A stretch of DNA of 64,000 nt, taken from Gloeocapsopsis dulcis. GTDB lineage: Bacteria > Cyanobacteriota > Cyanobacteriia > Cyanobacteriales > Chroococcidiopsidaceae. The notes beneath the pieces were generated by a model. It was not told the origin of the DNA, did no database searches, and was given only the letters and a program-made list of their open reading frames with translations. A program made the position numbers and the translations under genes. Positions within the stretch are counted from its first letter, which is position 1, and each line of letters opens with the position of its first letter. The DNA lies in contig NZ_CP119970.1 of assembly GCF_032163395.1 (NCBI RefSeq), forward strand, positions 124,001 to 188,000. The letters run 5' to 3'. Shown here piece after piece: positions 17,650-26,708 of this stretch.

Positions 17650-18018
17650 ATGCCCATTGAAACCTGCAATCAGTGCATGACAGCTGCACAGGCTGAAGAA
17701 TTGCTTCGTAATGGACTAAGCTGCCGCGCAGAGAATGATACCTTTGCCCAGTTTCAAGTGGGCGATTGCGTGCGAGCAAGAGTGATGCATCCTCAAACCT
17801 ACACCCGACTACCCCGTTACGTGCGAGGCAAGGTGGGTATTATCGTCAAAGATCGTGGCGTTTATGTGTTTCCAGATACGGTTGGTCAGCGGCTAGATAC
17901 TAAACCTCAACATGTTTACAGCGTCCAGTTTGCTGCTCAAGAATTATGGGGGACTAACGCTCCTGCCAATGACACTCTCTTTATTGACCTGTTTGACGAT
18001 CATCTAGAAGCGGTTTGA
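17650..18018 (+). CDS. nitrile hydratase beta C-terminal half / thiocyanate hydrolase alpha-like subunit
   Basis: 122 residues from the ATG at 17650; an in-frame TTG at 17626 would overlap the previous gene by 4 bases and is possible. The body is the SH3-like beta-barrel of nitrile hydratase beta: FQVGDCVRARVMHPQTYTRL and PRYVRGKVGIIVKDRGVYVFPD, then VYSVQFAAQELWG and LFIDLFDDHLEAV. Together with the preceding subunit it completes one beta equivalent. The substrate cannot be told from sequence alone. Confidence 0.9.
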   Translation: MPIETCNQCMTAAQAEELLRNGLSCRAENDTFAQFQVGDCVRARVMHPQTYTRLPRYVRGKVGIIVKDRGVYVFPDTVGQRLDTKPQHVYSVQFAAQELWGTNAPANDTLFIDLFDDHLEAV

Positions 18019-18022
18019 ATCG

Positions 18023-18355
18023 ATGTCAACCTCTCCAAATCATCCTGCTCAAGTCCCTGGACTTCCTGTTGAAGCTGATGAACTCGTGTTTCAAGCTCCC
18101 TGGGAAGCACGCGCCTTTGCGATCGTAAATCAATTAGCTACTGCTGAATACTACAGTTGGTCGGAGTGGACAGACTATTTAGCGAATGAAATCTCAGTAA
18201 CGGAGCAAGTGTCACCAGGTTCAAGAACATACTATGAGCAATGGGTTATTGCCTGTGAAAAATTGCTTGCAGCAAAAGGTCTACTCGATCCAGTACTGAT
18301 CGACCAGAAGATCGCAGACTTTTTGGCTGAGCGTGAAGCGAGGCACGAACACTAA
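18023..18355 (+). CDS. nitrile hydratase accessory (activator) protein
   Basis: 110 residues resembling the beta N-terminal domain but without the NG-HD-GGM start: DELVFQAPWEARAFAIVNQLA, WSEWTDYLANEI and TYYEQWVIACEKLLAAKGLLD. Small beta-like accessory proteins of this type (NhlE, or P15K for thiocyanate hydrolase) bind the apo alpha subunit and hand it cobalt by subunit swapping. It starts 5 bases after the previous stop, so all four genes form one operon. Confidence 0.88.
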   Translation: MSTSPNHPAQVPGLPVEADELVFQAPWEARAFAIVNQLATAEYYSWSEWTDYLANEISVTEQVSPGSRTYYEQWVIACEKLLAAKGLLDPVLIDQKIADFLAEREARHEH

Positions 18356-18436
18356 ATCGGAACTTGTAAACGTTATTGATTGTTCAATTTAGTGATCGGA
18401 TAAGCTTGCCCCTACGCATCTTTGATTATCTCAAGA

Positions 18437-19036
18437 CTATACTATAACCTGAGTTAAACAAGACATAGCTTCAATAAATTCGTGATGCATCAATCGCGAT
18501 TCTCGCTGCAAATATTCCATAGACTTGAGTGCAGCCCAGTGGGCATCCCAATCGGAACCCATACAACAGTCCTCAATTACATAAAAGTGATAGTCGTACT
18601 GGTGGGCATCAACAGAGGTGTAATGTACGCATACGTTAGTCAACGTTCCCATAATGATCAGTGTTTTCACTTTTAATCCGCGTAGCAGCAGATCGAGGTC
18701 AGTAGCAAAGAAAGCACTATAGCGTCGTTTGGCGATCGCAAACTCTCCATCCTGGGGAGAAAGTTCAGGATGAAAATTGGTTCCTGACCAGTTTTCAAGA
18801 CAGTGAACGGGTTCGGCACCGTCTAGCTCTCGCCCAAAATCTACCATTTCTTTGCGATGGACTTCTTTGGTGTGAATGATAGGCAACCCTGCTGCTCTAG
18901 CAGCAGCTAAAACTTTCTTGGCTTTTGGCAATACTTGAGAGGAGCCAACAGTATGAAGTGGACCACCACTAAAATAATCTTCTTGAAAATCAATAATCAG
19001 TAAAGCTGTTGAATTGACATCAAACATTGGAATCAT
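18437..19036 (-). CDS. isochorismatase-fold cysteine hydrolase (amidase-like)
   Basis: 199 residues with the family triad Asp16 (LLIIDFQEDYF), Lys103 (IAKRRYSAF) and Cys136 (MGTLTNVCVHYTSVDAHQY). The cis-peptide neighbours and the EDCCMGSD loop are also typical. The family includes nicotinamidase, N-carbamoylsarcosine amidase, biuret hydrolase and ureidoacrylate amidohydrolase. It is encoded convergently to the nitrile hydratase operon and divergently from the ABC transporter. A natural role would be hydrolysis of the amide made by the hydratase, releasing ammonia. That coupling is inference. Confidence 0.9.
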   Translation of the reverse strand: MIPMFDVNSTALLIIDFQEDYFSGGPLHTVGSSQVLPKAKKVLAAARAAGLPIIHTKEVHRKEMVDFGRELDGAEPVHCLENWSGTNFHPELSPQDGEFAIAKRRYSAFFATDLDLLLRGLKVKTLIIMGTLTNVCVHYTSVDAHQYDYHFYVIEDCCMGSDWDAHWAALKSMEYLQRESRLMHHEFIEAMSCLTQVIV

Positions 19037-19419
19037 ACAACTGCGATCCTTACTATTTCATACAGCAGGTTTAGTCGCGTGGCACGCGATACAAAGACCC
19101 TCTTATAAATGATGGAGGGTTAAAGTCTCATAATTTGAATTCAAGCATTAAATTAACGAATGAGCAACAAAATAATTTTTAGTTACTAAATCATGAACTA
19201 TTTTATAAGCTTATTTGCTAATTATGTGTATGAAAATACAAAAAATCTTGGTTGAATGAACTAACCTCAGTTCATCAGCGAATTGTCGGCTCAGTTTGGG
19301 ATATGTGCTCTATAGGCATGTACATCCCAAGAGAGTTCGTTAAAAGCTTATAGAACGCAGTTTGACTTTAAAGAATCTTCAGGTTCCTTTGAGCGACAGT
19401 ATTGTTAGAGGAGGATTTA
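19037..19419. other. divergent promoter region, isochorismatase-like / ABC transporter
   Basis: About 380 AT-rich bases without a gene. A partial dyad, TGGGAT-ATGT and ACAT-CCCA, lies at 19297-19329 about 90 bases before the transporter start and could be an operator. A strong AGAGGAGG ribosome-binding site at 19407-19414 selects the GTG start at 19420. Confidence 0.45.
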
Positions 19420-20460
19420 GTGAGATGGTTTAAAAGAACAATAACTCTGTCTTTGATAGGTGTAGCGATCGCCTCATGCAATACAACTGAGCAAGCAACC
19501 AACAAAGTATCAACGTCCAATGCCGTACAGGCTAAATCTCAAGAGCTGATTCCTGTCAAAGCGGGACACTTAGTTGCGCTTGATATGGCTCCTCTATTTG
19601 TTGGAGTCGAGTCTGGATGCTTTGAGAAAAATGGGCTTGCGGTCGAAACCGTCTTTTTCACCAATCCAGGTGACAACAATGCGGCACTGGCAGGAGGAGC
19701 TATCGACTTCAACACTAATCCCTTTACGCTGCCGTTCTTTGCAGCGAGCAGTGGAGTTCCCATCAAAACTATCGCTGCAGCTGGAGGATGGGGCGTGATG
19801 CAGGTCATTGCCAAGAGTAAGTACGGCATTGAGTCTGTTGCAGATCTGGCTGAATATGTATCTACAAATCCCACTCAGAAACTACGGATTGCCACTCTGC
19901 GAGGAGACACTTTAGAGCTAATTTTGTTGGATGCTTTCGAGCAAAAGGGACTTTCAGTCGATAACTTTGAAATGATTTATTTTGACGATCTGTTAGCTAT
20001 GGTCGATGCCTTCAGATTAGGTGCAGTGGATATGCTGAGTCACATCAAACCCTATACAACACAGTTTGTGGAGAGTGGTGAAGCCACAGTTGTCACGGAT
20101 AATGCCGAGATTTGGTCGCCAACTGCTCCTAATACAGTTGTGAGTGTTCTTGAACGGACGCTAGCAGAACGACCTGAGGTTGTAGAGGCTTATTTAAAGG
20201 GACTTCAGTGTGCAGCTGCAATGATTAATGAGAAACCTGAAGAAGCAATAGCTTTACTTAAAGGTGGCAATTATTACCGAGTTGACGATGAAGTATTGCT
20301 TGAAGCATTTACCTCTCAACCCTCACCTATTACGTTTACTCCCGATCTCAATGCCGTTCAGGGCGTAGTGGATGAGATGGTCAGTCTGGGATATATCAAA
20401 GCTGATATGCCAGCAAGTGACATCTTTGATATTTCAATAGTTGAAAAGCTAGAGCCGTAA
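19420..20460 (+). CDS. ABC transporter substrate-binding lipoprotein (NMT1/SsuA/TauA-like)
   Basis: 346 residues from the GTG at 19420, preceded by AGAGGAGG; a TTG at 19402 is less likely. A basic start and hydrophobic run ending IASC give a lipoprotein signal with Cys near residue 20. The mature part follows the NMT1/THI5/SsuA fold: VALDMAPLFVGVESGCFEKNGLAVE, AALAGGAIDFNTNPFTLPFFAASSG, then TLRGDTLELILLDAFEQKGL. These proteins bind nitrate, sulfonates, cyanate, thiamine precursors or similar small molecules. Here the neighbours suggest a nitrile, thiocyanate or amide-type ligand. Confidence 0.9.
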   Translation: MRWFKRTITLSLIGVAIASCNTTEQATNKVSTSNAVQAKSQELIPVKAGHLVALDMAPLFVGVESGCFEKNGLAVETVFFTNPGDNNAALAGGAIDFNTNPFTLPFFAASSGVPIKTIAAAGGWGVMQVIAKSKYGIESVADLAEYVSTNPTQKLRIATLRGDTLELILLDAFEQKGLSVDNFEMIYFDDLLAMVDAFRLGAVDMLSHIKPYTTQFVESGEATVVTDNAEIWSPTAPNTVVSVLERTLAERPEVVEAYLKGLQCAAAMINEKPEEAIALLKGGNYYRVDDEVLLEAFTSQPSPITFTPDLNAVQGVVDEMVSLGYIKADMPASDIFDISIVEKLEP

Positions 20461-20470
20461 TGTCATTTCA

Positions 20471-21292
20471 GTGTTGCGTTTCGTCATGGTTAACCTTAAT
20501 TTTCACCGAGGCTTGAAGCAATCAGTTATGTCGGTCATCTGCGGACTACTCTCCTGTTTGGGATTAATCTTTATTTGGGAGTGGGTTGGCTCTGATCCCA
20601 ATAATCCAGTTACTCAAGTATTACCTCCGCCATCCAAATTTTTACCTGTATTGTTTGAGAGTGATTTCAAGATTGGCTTAGGTTCTCAATCTGCATCGAT
20701 TTATCAATCCATCATTGTAACCTTGCTACGCGTACTTATTGGTATGTCTGTAGCTTTTATTGGTTCTGTGTTGTGTGGCATGTTAATTAGCCTTTCCAAA
20801 TGGTCTGAGCTTTTCATTCTGCCTATTTTAGGGTTGATTGCACCGATTGCCCCTATTGCCTGGGTACCTCTTGCCCTTGTCGTCTTTGGGGTAAGTAACC
20901 TCACAGCAGTGTTTATTGTCTTTATGGGAGTCTTTTTTACCCTGACAATTGCAACGGTAGCTGAGATCAAGCGCATTCCTGAAAATCTCTTAATTACAGC
21001 TAAAAACTTGGGCAGCAATGAGTTTAACAGTTGGCGAATGGTGATTCTACCCTCAGTGCTTCCAGGTGTCTTTACACTACTGCGGCTCAATTTTATTGCA
21101 GCCTGGATGGCAGTTCTAGCGGCTGAAATGACAGGTTTGCGAGATGGGTTAGGAGCTGTTGTGATGACAGGTCGCAATTTATTCAACAGTAATCTGATTT
21201 TGCTGGGTATTTGTGTGATTGGTATTACAGGTTTCGTAGTGGATCGATTGCTACTGCTCATTCAGCAAAGGTTTTTTTGGTGGAAGGTGTAA
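20471..21292 (+). CDS. ABC transporter permease (SsuC/TauC-like)
   Basis: 273 residues with six predicted membrane segments and the EAA-type loop in the order AAEMTGLRDGLGAVVM near the C-terminus. SsuC/TauC-type permeases form a homodimer with two ATPase subunits. The GTG at 20471 lies 10 bases after the binding-protein stop. An ATG at 20486 is an alternative start, and neither has a strong ribosome-binding site. The ATPase gene follows after 4 bases. Confidence 0.9.
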   Translation: MLRFVMVNLNFHRGLKQSVMSVICGLLSCLGLIFIWEWVGSDPNNPVTQVLPPPSKFLPVLFESDFKIGLGSQSASIYQSIIVTLLRVLIGMSVAFIGSVLCGMLISLSKWSELFILPILGLIAPIAPIAWVPLALVVFGVSNLTAVFIVFMGVFFTLTIATVAEIKRIPENLLITAKNLGSNEFNSWRMVILPSVLPGVFTLLRLNFIAAWMAVLAAEMTGLRDGLGAVVMTGRNLFNSNLILLGICVIGITGFVVDRLLLLIQQRFFWWKV

Positions 21293-21296
21293 GCAG

Positions 21297-22112
21297 ATGA
21301 ATCAAATGCCAACAGTTTTATCGTGCCAACATCTCTGCAAAAGCTTTCCCAGCGACCGCAAGGGAGAAACAGTGGTTCTTGCCGACGTTAACCTCGGTAT
21401 TAGACAGGGAGACTTCGTTACCATCTTAGGTCAATCTGGTGGCGGCAAATCTACGCTGCTCAAACTGCTAGGAGGCTTTATTTCTTCGTCATCTGGTAGC
21501 GTTTTGTTTCACGACCAACCTTTGAAAGGCATCACACCCAAGATTGGTATGGTCTTTCAAGAGCATAATTTATATCCTTGGATGAATGTAGAGCAGAATA
21601 TTGGGTTTGGGTTCAAAGTCAGAGGAGAGCAGCTCAGAAACTACCGACATCAAGTTCGTGACATGATAGAACAGATGGGACTTTTACATGCCCGAAGGCT
21701 CTATCCCCATCAACTTTCGGGAGGGATGAGGCAGCGGGTGGCGATCGCTCGTTCTCTGGCAGTTAAACCCGATGTGCTTTTGCTAGATGAACCCTTTTCA
21801 GCTTTGGATATTCAGCTCAGGCGACGACTTCAGGACTTTCTCCTGTCAATTTGGCACGACACAGCAACCACAACGCTACTTGTTACCCACAATGTGGAAG
21901 AAGCCATTTTGCTAGGACAACGGCTAATTGTGGTAGGCGATCGTCCAGGACGCATCATTGAAGAGGTTTCAATTGCTGCATCAGAGTTTCGTAACAGATA
22001 CCATCCAATTTTTTTAGCTCTTCAGCGCCATTTAGAATATGTGCTTGAACACAATTCAACCGTTGGCAGCGAGCACCGTCCAGAACAAAGCATTTCAATT
22101 TTACAAAACTAG
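21297..22112 (+). CDS. ABC transporter ATP-binding protein (SsuB/TauB-like)
   Basis: 271 residues. Walker A GQSGGGKST, Q-loop VFQEHNLYPWMNVEQNI, signature LSGGMRQRVAIARSLA, Walker B VLLLDEPFSALD and H-loop LLVTHNVEEAI are intact. The C-terminal ~45 residues are an extension beyond the NBD. It is the third gene of a complete importer (binding protein, permease, ATPase) and is convergent with the Lrp regulator. Confidence 0.93.
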   Translation: MNQMPTVLSCQHLCKSFPSDRKGETVVLADVNLGIRQGDFVTILGQSGGGKSTLLKLLGGFISSSSGSVLFHDQPLKGITPKIGMVFQEHNLYPWMNVEQNIGFGFKVRGEQLRNYRHQVRDMIEQMGLLHARRLYPHQLSGGMRQRVAIARSLAVKPDVLLLDEPFSALDIQLRRRLQDFLLSIWHDTATTTLLVTHNVEEAILLGQRLIVVGDRPGRIIEEVSIAASEFRNRYHPIFLALQRHLEYVLEHNSTVGSEHRPEQSISILQN

Positions 22113-22159
22113 AAAACTAATAGATTTTAACAATTCAGAAAATGATCCTCTAATTGCAC

Positions 22160-22690
22160 CTATGATTTTAGCCGAATTGGATACTGAGCTTTATGAATTT
22201 TAAGAATAGTTCTGGAATAAGTTTTTCTGACTTCACTTTTACCTTTTATAAAGTTCAGAAAGGCTAATAAGTCATCATTATCTTCATAAACATATTCCAT
22301 CATCACATTAAATTTTCCTGTCACAGAAGCAATATAGCTGACTTTATCCATATTGATTAATAACTGTAGCGTGGAGTCATAAAACAATGGATCGACATCA
22401 AGTTCGAGGTAGACAACATTTTCATAATTCAACTTTCCTGTGTTAAGGAATGCACTAATTTTAATAATCTCTTCATCAAGAAGTCGCTTGACTCGATAAC
22501 GAACTGTTGCTTCAGGTACACCTAGTTCGCGAGCAATATAGCTATAGGAAATACGTCCATCTGTTTGTAGGTACTCGGTAATTTGCATATCAAGATGATC
22601 AATTTCATGTTCTTCAATATCTGAAATATTATTATTTGAGTCAGCCACGTTTAGTTTCCTTATCAGTAAGTACAATTTATCCAAAGCCAT
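22160..22690 (-). CDS. Lrp/AsnC-family transcriptional regulator
   Basis: 176 residues. A winged helix-turn-helix (LDMQITEYLQTDGRISYSYIARELGVPEATVRYRVKRL, about residues 33-66) precedes an AsnC/RAM ligand-binding domain (about 80-165, with YIASVTGKFNVMMEYVYE). The first 30 residues are an unusual acidic N-terminal extension. Lrp proteins sense amino acids or related amides and bind as octamers. Its gene is divergent from the second, broken, ABC ATPase and convergent with the intact transporter, so it may control one or both and the nitrile hydratase genes. Confidence 0.9.
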   Translation of the reverse strand: MALDKLYLLIRKLNVADSNNNISDIEEHEIDHLDMQITEYLQTDGRISYSYIARELGVPEATVRYRVKRLLDEEIIKISAFLNTGKLNYENVVYLELDVDPLFYDSTLQLLINMDKVSYIASVTGKFNVMMEYVYEDNDDLLAFLNFIKGKSEVRKTYSRTILKIHKAQYPIRLKS

Positions 22691-22792
22691 TTTATTTCTA
22701 CATCTTCATTAATTTAAATAAAATAACAACAACTAAAAACTTTGATTCTTGATGGCTTTAACTCAAATACACCATAGATATTAGTATAAACA

Positions 22793-23396
22793 ATGCATGC
22801 ATTCAAAAAAAATGAACTAACCACAGAAAACTCACATGGAGTAAATATTTCTATTGATAAACTAACAAAAAGGTTTCATAAGAGTATTTTGTATCAAGAT
22901 TTCGCTCTTGAGATTCCAAGTAGTCAAATCACCTGCATCTTTGGTCCAAATGGCTGTGGTAAATCAACTCTACTCAACCTGATCGCAGGGTTAATTCCAT
23001 CTGACTCTGGTCAGATTTTGTTCGGAGGCAGAGTACGGAGTGACATCAAAATTGGATACGTTTTTCAAAACTATCGCGATGCCCTGTTTCCTTGGTTACG
23101 CGCCATTGACAACATCAAATATCCACTTACGAGTGCAGGTATATCTAATATTCAGTGCCGATTACGAACAGAAGAATTAATTCATCAATTCAACGTTCAA
23201 TTCGATTTAAATCGCTATCCTTACGAATTGTCAGGAGGGCAGCAACAACTTGTTTCAATTATGCGATCGCTAGCAATAAATCCAAACATTTTGTTTTTAG
23301 ATGAACCCTTTTCTGCGCTTGATTATGAGGCAACGTTGTCTATTCGAGATAAGTTACAGGAGGTGTTTGTAAAAACTGGAGTCACAATCGTTGTTA
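22793..23396 (+). pseudogene. second ABC transporter ATPase, 3'-truncated by a transposase fragment
   Basis: Another SsuB/TauB-type NBD with Walker A GPNGCGKST, Q-loop YVFQNYRDALFPWLRAIDNI, signature LSGGQQQLVSIMRSLA and Walker B ILFLDEPFSALD. After GVTIVV the expected TH-D-EEA H-loop is replaced by MKK and a stop, because the frame enters a 5'-truncated ISKra4 transposase at about 23390. Without the H-loop it is probably inactive. It suggests that a second importer, now broken, belonged to the cluster. Confidence 0.85.
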
Positions 23397-24372
23397 TGAA
23401 GAAGTAGCTCTGTTAATAGAAAGAGTTAATGGAGCGAGACTATTAAGTGACCAAAAAATCGGACAAATAGTAAGTAAAAAAGCTCTACAATTTAGTCAAG
23501 AGATTTATGAAACTACGAGAATAACTCTAGATGAAAGTAACCAAAATGTAGTGAGAGTAAATCCCAGAGTAAATATTTATGAGCCAGAAACAAAGGAAAT
23601 TCTTTTATTTGATGATGGAATTCAAGTAAAAGGGCAGAAAGAACAAAGACAAGCAAAAAACAATATGGGTACGGAAGTTAAGAACCTGAGTGCTTCTGTA
23701 AGCAAAACTTCAGCCCTCATGACAGATATTGTATTATTGCAAAAATCAACTGGAGAATTTGAATACATAGCTGCTCCGATTAATGCCAGCGGTGAAGATT
23801 TACTCACCTTAGCCAGTGTCGTCAAAGCTAGAGTTATTCAAGAGTATGGAAGCAAAACTTTCCCATTGAATTTAGTAGCAATTACCGATGGAGCCAGAAC
23901 TATTCGTCATCGGCTTCTTACCATTTTTGGTGTAGCAGTTACCATAATTTTAGATTGGTATCATCTGTGCAAGAAGCTGCGAGAATTGATGTCAATGATT
24001 GCTGTCAACAAACTCGAAAAAGTCAAGCATCTAAAGTTTTTACTCTCACATCTATGGCAGGGCAATACTACTATTGCTCTTGAATATTTGAAGCACCAGG
24101 TTCAGGCTAGAAATCTAGATAAGTGGAACGAGTTGACTGGCTATTTGGAAAAACATCAACACGAAATTATCAATTACGAACGTCGTAGCCAAGCTGGTAA
24201 AACTATTGGTAGCGGACGAATTGAGAAGGGAGTAGACTTGACCGTTGGCTCTCGCCAAAAGAACAAAGGAATGAGTTGGAGTCGCTTAGGTAGTAGAGCC
24301 TTAAGTCTACTTAAGGTGGCTGAGCTTAACGGTCAGTGGCAGCAATTGTGGTTCCCCGCAAGGACTGCTTAA
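23397..24372 (+). pseudogene. ISKra4-family transposase, 5'-truncated
   Basis: The open frame starts without a proper start codon inside the ABC ATPase junction (EEVALLIERVNGARLLSDQKIG) and runs to 24372. Catalytic-core features: ILLFDDGIQVKGQ, LNLVAITDGARTIRHRL, ILDWYHLCKKL and the Glu-bearing KTIGSGRIEKGVDLTVG. The N-terminal ~150 residues and the upstream IS end are missing. It is a different ISKra4-type lineage from the fragment at 9461. Confidence 0.8.
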
Positions 24373-24894
24373 TCAACGAATAATTTGCAGCTTGAAATTT
24401 TTTCATCCTATAGAGGGTCTGAAATAGCTCTTATGGTTCTTCCTTCACTTGCTGAGAGTTGTCCGGTTCTAAAGAATTGTTAATTAAGCTATAGGGTTGA
24501 CTGAAAGCAGGCGGCTATGGTACTTATGTGGTAAGCATCACAATCTTAGCATTTTTCTTGATTACTACTTTTATTCCACAGGTAGCTGCAGGATGCTCGG
24601 CTAATGGCAGTGGTGCGGTAAGAACGAGCAGGTGAGTTGTGCGGGTAGGCATTACTTATTGAAACATGGCTTTTAGCAAACTAGTTTCTAATATGTAATT
24701 TTCTCACGAGTCGCGACGGGCGATCGCACAATTGTTTCTACTCGCGCTCAAACACGAACAGGTTGCCTGTCACCCCACGCCCGATTCTAATTTCTTAGTC
24801 TAGGAGTATCAATGGCGCGAGTAATTTGAATATTGACACAATATATGAATATGGGTAGTAGCTTTGAGCGTACAGTTGCCTACCAATAGTACTA
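24373..24894. other. intergenic region with a possible decayed membrane-protein remnant
   Basis: About 520 bases without an intact gene. On the plus strand near 24510-24635 an open stretch encodes GGYGTYVVSITILAFFLITT and then a GSG motif, faintly like a chloride-channel (ClC) segment; it has no start and ends soon after. I would not annotate it as a gene. Confidence 0.3.
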
Positions 24895-25173
24895 CTAAGC
24901 GGCAGTAGAGCGCTTAAACGATTTCTCATACTTCTGTTGTTTGAACAAGTTTTTCGCTGTCCTTCCGCAGCTATTCACAAATAGACCATCAAAAGTGCCT
25001 CCTACAACACCTCCCACTAGAGGCACCATCTTCATAAGATTGACTACACCTTTCTCACCAGCCTTTGTGACTAGTCGAAAACCAATCTTCTTATTAATTT
25101 CAATCAGAACCTTACCAGGTATCTGCTTGATCAGGTTTTGACACAGCTTTGTACCAATTGTGATAGGGTACAT
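24895..25173 (-). CDS. short EcsC-like protein, probably a C-terminal remnant
   Basis: 92 residues whose second half (KAGEKGVVNLMKMVPLVGGVVGGTFDG, then a RTAKNLF segment) resembles the C-terminal membrane-associated part of EcsC-family proteins, which usually exceed 200 residues. The missing N-terminal part suggests a remnant, though an ATG start is available. No ribosome-binding site stands out. Confidence 0.5.
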   Translation of the reverse strand: MYPITIGTKLCQNLIKQIPGKVLIEINKKIGFRLVTKAGEKGVVNLMKMVPLVGGVVGGTFDGLFVNSCGRTAKNLFKQQKYEKSFKRSTAA

Positions 25174-25265
25174 CTAATCGTTGGGGGAGTACAAAGTCAA
25201 ACCTAGCGATTTTTCAGAAAATAAAATGATAAATAAAAATGGAGCCGTTGACAGCTAACGAAGCG

Positions 25266-25868
25266 TCAATTAGGTTGGTTATCAATCAAAATTGTCGTAG
25301 CTGCTTTTAACCTGATTCTGTCACTACTATGCCCGTACAACCGTCGCTCTACAAAGGCTCCATCCAGCAGCATTAATAGGTGTGCGCCCAATTCTTTAGG
25401 CTTTGCCACTCCAGCCTGCTTTGCTAATTCAACAAATCGCTCACGCAATTTATTTTTATGGGCAAGAGCGACCTGATGACCAGGATAATCTAGTGTTGGA
25501 AACTCTGTGATAGTAATTAAAAATGGACAGCCATAACAGTCTGGCTGTGCAATTAAATTTTCTACCCACTCAAAGATTGCTACCAGTTTTGCTTTCGGAT
25601 TATCCGGCGCTTGATTGACTGCAACCTCAATACACTCCCAGAAGCGGCGATCTCTATCTTTCAAATATTCCACGACTAAATCATCTTTAGAGGGAAAGTA
25701 GCGGTAGAGGGTCGTTTTTGCTACACCAGATTGGGCAATGATGGTATCAACTCCGGTCGTATGAATGCCGTCTCGGTAGAAGAGTTCGTCCGCGACTTTT
25801 AAAATTTGATTGCGTAATGACATGTTGGGTGTATTATTTAGCTCCTTTGATTTGTTCGCTTTCGGCAT
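25266..25868 (-). CDS. TetR/AcrR-family repressor
   Basis: 200 residues. The N-terminal TetR HTH is clear: ILKVADELFYRDGIHTTGVDTIIAQSGVAKTTLYRYFPSKDDLVVEYL split over residues 20-68. The C-terminal ligand domain includes QPDCYGCPFLITITEFP, a Cys-containing pocket seen in TetR proteins next to quinone or aldehyde-type oxidoreductases. The gene is divergent from an NAD(P)-binding reductase, with two identical palindromes between them, so it very likely represses both. The first 15 residues may be untranslated if the internal ATG (MSLRNQ) is used. Confidence 0.9.
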   Translation of the reverse strand: MPKANKSKELNNTPNMSLRNQILKVADELFYRDGIHTTGVDTIIAQSGVAKTTLYRYFPSKDDLVVEYLKDRDRRFWECIEVAVNQAPDNPKAKLVAIFEWVENLIAQPDCYGCPFLITITEFPTLDYPGHQVALAHKNKLRERFVELAKQAGVAKPKELGAHLLMLLDGAFVERRLYGHSSDRIRLKAATTILIDNQPN

Positions 25869-25908
25869 TGATTGCTTTGCTCTAGTTAGTAAGCTCTATT
25901 GACATACT

Positions 25909-25958
25909 ACAGACCTGTCTGTTACTATTCAACTAATTAGCAATACAGACCTGTCTGT
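25909..25958. promoter_or_regulatory. paired TetR-type operators
   Basis: ACAGACCTGTCTGT occurs twice, at 25909-25922 and 25945-25958. Each has perfect 6-base arms around CT, with centres 36 bases apart. Both sit between the divergent TetR and reductase genes. Confidence 0.8.
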
Positions 25959-25986
25959 AACAAATAGAAGTAGAGTTTGAAAAACT

Positions 25987-26667
25987 ATGAAAATCGGAAT
26001 TATTGGCAGTGGTAATATGGGAAGATCGCTCGGCATTCTCTGGGCAGAACAAGGACATGAGGTATTTTTTGGTTCTCGCACAACTAAAAAAGGTAAGGAA
26101 GTCGCAGAGATTGCAGGTCAGACAACTCAAGGGGGTTCAAATGATGAAGCGGCGGCATTTGGAGATGTATTGCTGTATACCGTGCGTGGTGTGCATCCCG
26201 CAGAGGTGTTCTCATCAACCAGCGTTATAGATAATAAAATTCTGATTGATTGTAATAATCAGGAAATTTCGGAGAACTTTGACTATCCAGCAATTACGCA
26301 ATCGTTGGCTGAGAAACTCGCTGCCGAAGTTCCCAACGCAAAGGTAGTTAAAGCCTTCAACACAATGGCACAAGAATTGTTTGAACTAGCTCCTATCCCA
26401 CTCAAAAATTACAACGTTTCAGTATTTGTTGCAGGTGATGATGAGTCGGCAAAACAAACGGTGATTCAGCTTGTTCAGGAAATTGGCTTTCAGGCGATAA
26501 ATTGTGGCGAGTTGCGACACGCTCGGTTAATTGAGAGTGCAGGAGACCTGATCCGCCTATTGATGATTCAACAACAGATGGGGTCATACGCAACTATCTC
26601 TGTCCGTTCCCTACCGCCTGCCGAAACGCAACGTTTAGGAGGACGACAAGCTTCAAATTTGAAGTAA
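25987..26667 (+). CDS. NAD(P)-binding reductase, NADPH:F420-reductase-like
   Basis: 226 residues. A Rossmann motif at the very start (IGIIGSGNMGRSLGILWAEQGHEVFFGSR) and VVKAFNTMAQELFE are characteristic of the F420-dependent NADP reductase family (COG2085). Cyanobacterial members more likely use NADP(H) with small substrates. It is divergent from the TetR gene and precedes a truncated SDR gene by 41 bases. The three look like one stress-inducible redox unit. Confidence 0.9.
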   Translation: MKIGIIGSGNMGRSLGILWAEQGHEVFFGSRTTKKGKEVAEIAGQTTQGGSNDEAAAFGDVLLYTVRGVHPAEVFSSTSVIDNKILIDCNNQEISENFDYPAITQSLAEKLAAEVPNAKVVKAFNTMAQELFELAPIPLKNYNVSVFVAGDDESAKQTVIQLVQEIGFQAINCGELRHARLIESAGDLIRLLMIQQQMGSYATISVRSLPPAETQRLGGRQASNLK

Positions 26668-26708
26668 GTCAAAGGAACCGTATCAGCTTTAGTTTTAGAG
26701 GCAGCATT

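Noticed and set aside
19225-19240. GTA-N6-TAC (GTATGAAAATAC) as a possible NtcA site before the ABC transporter
   Set aside because: NtcA needs an 8-base spacer; here it is 6, so I do not claim nitrogen control from it.
24510-24635. Chloride-channel-like membrane fragment
   Set aside because: Only a short stretch with a GSG motif, no start, stops nearby; too weak to annotate.
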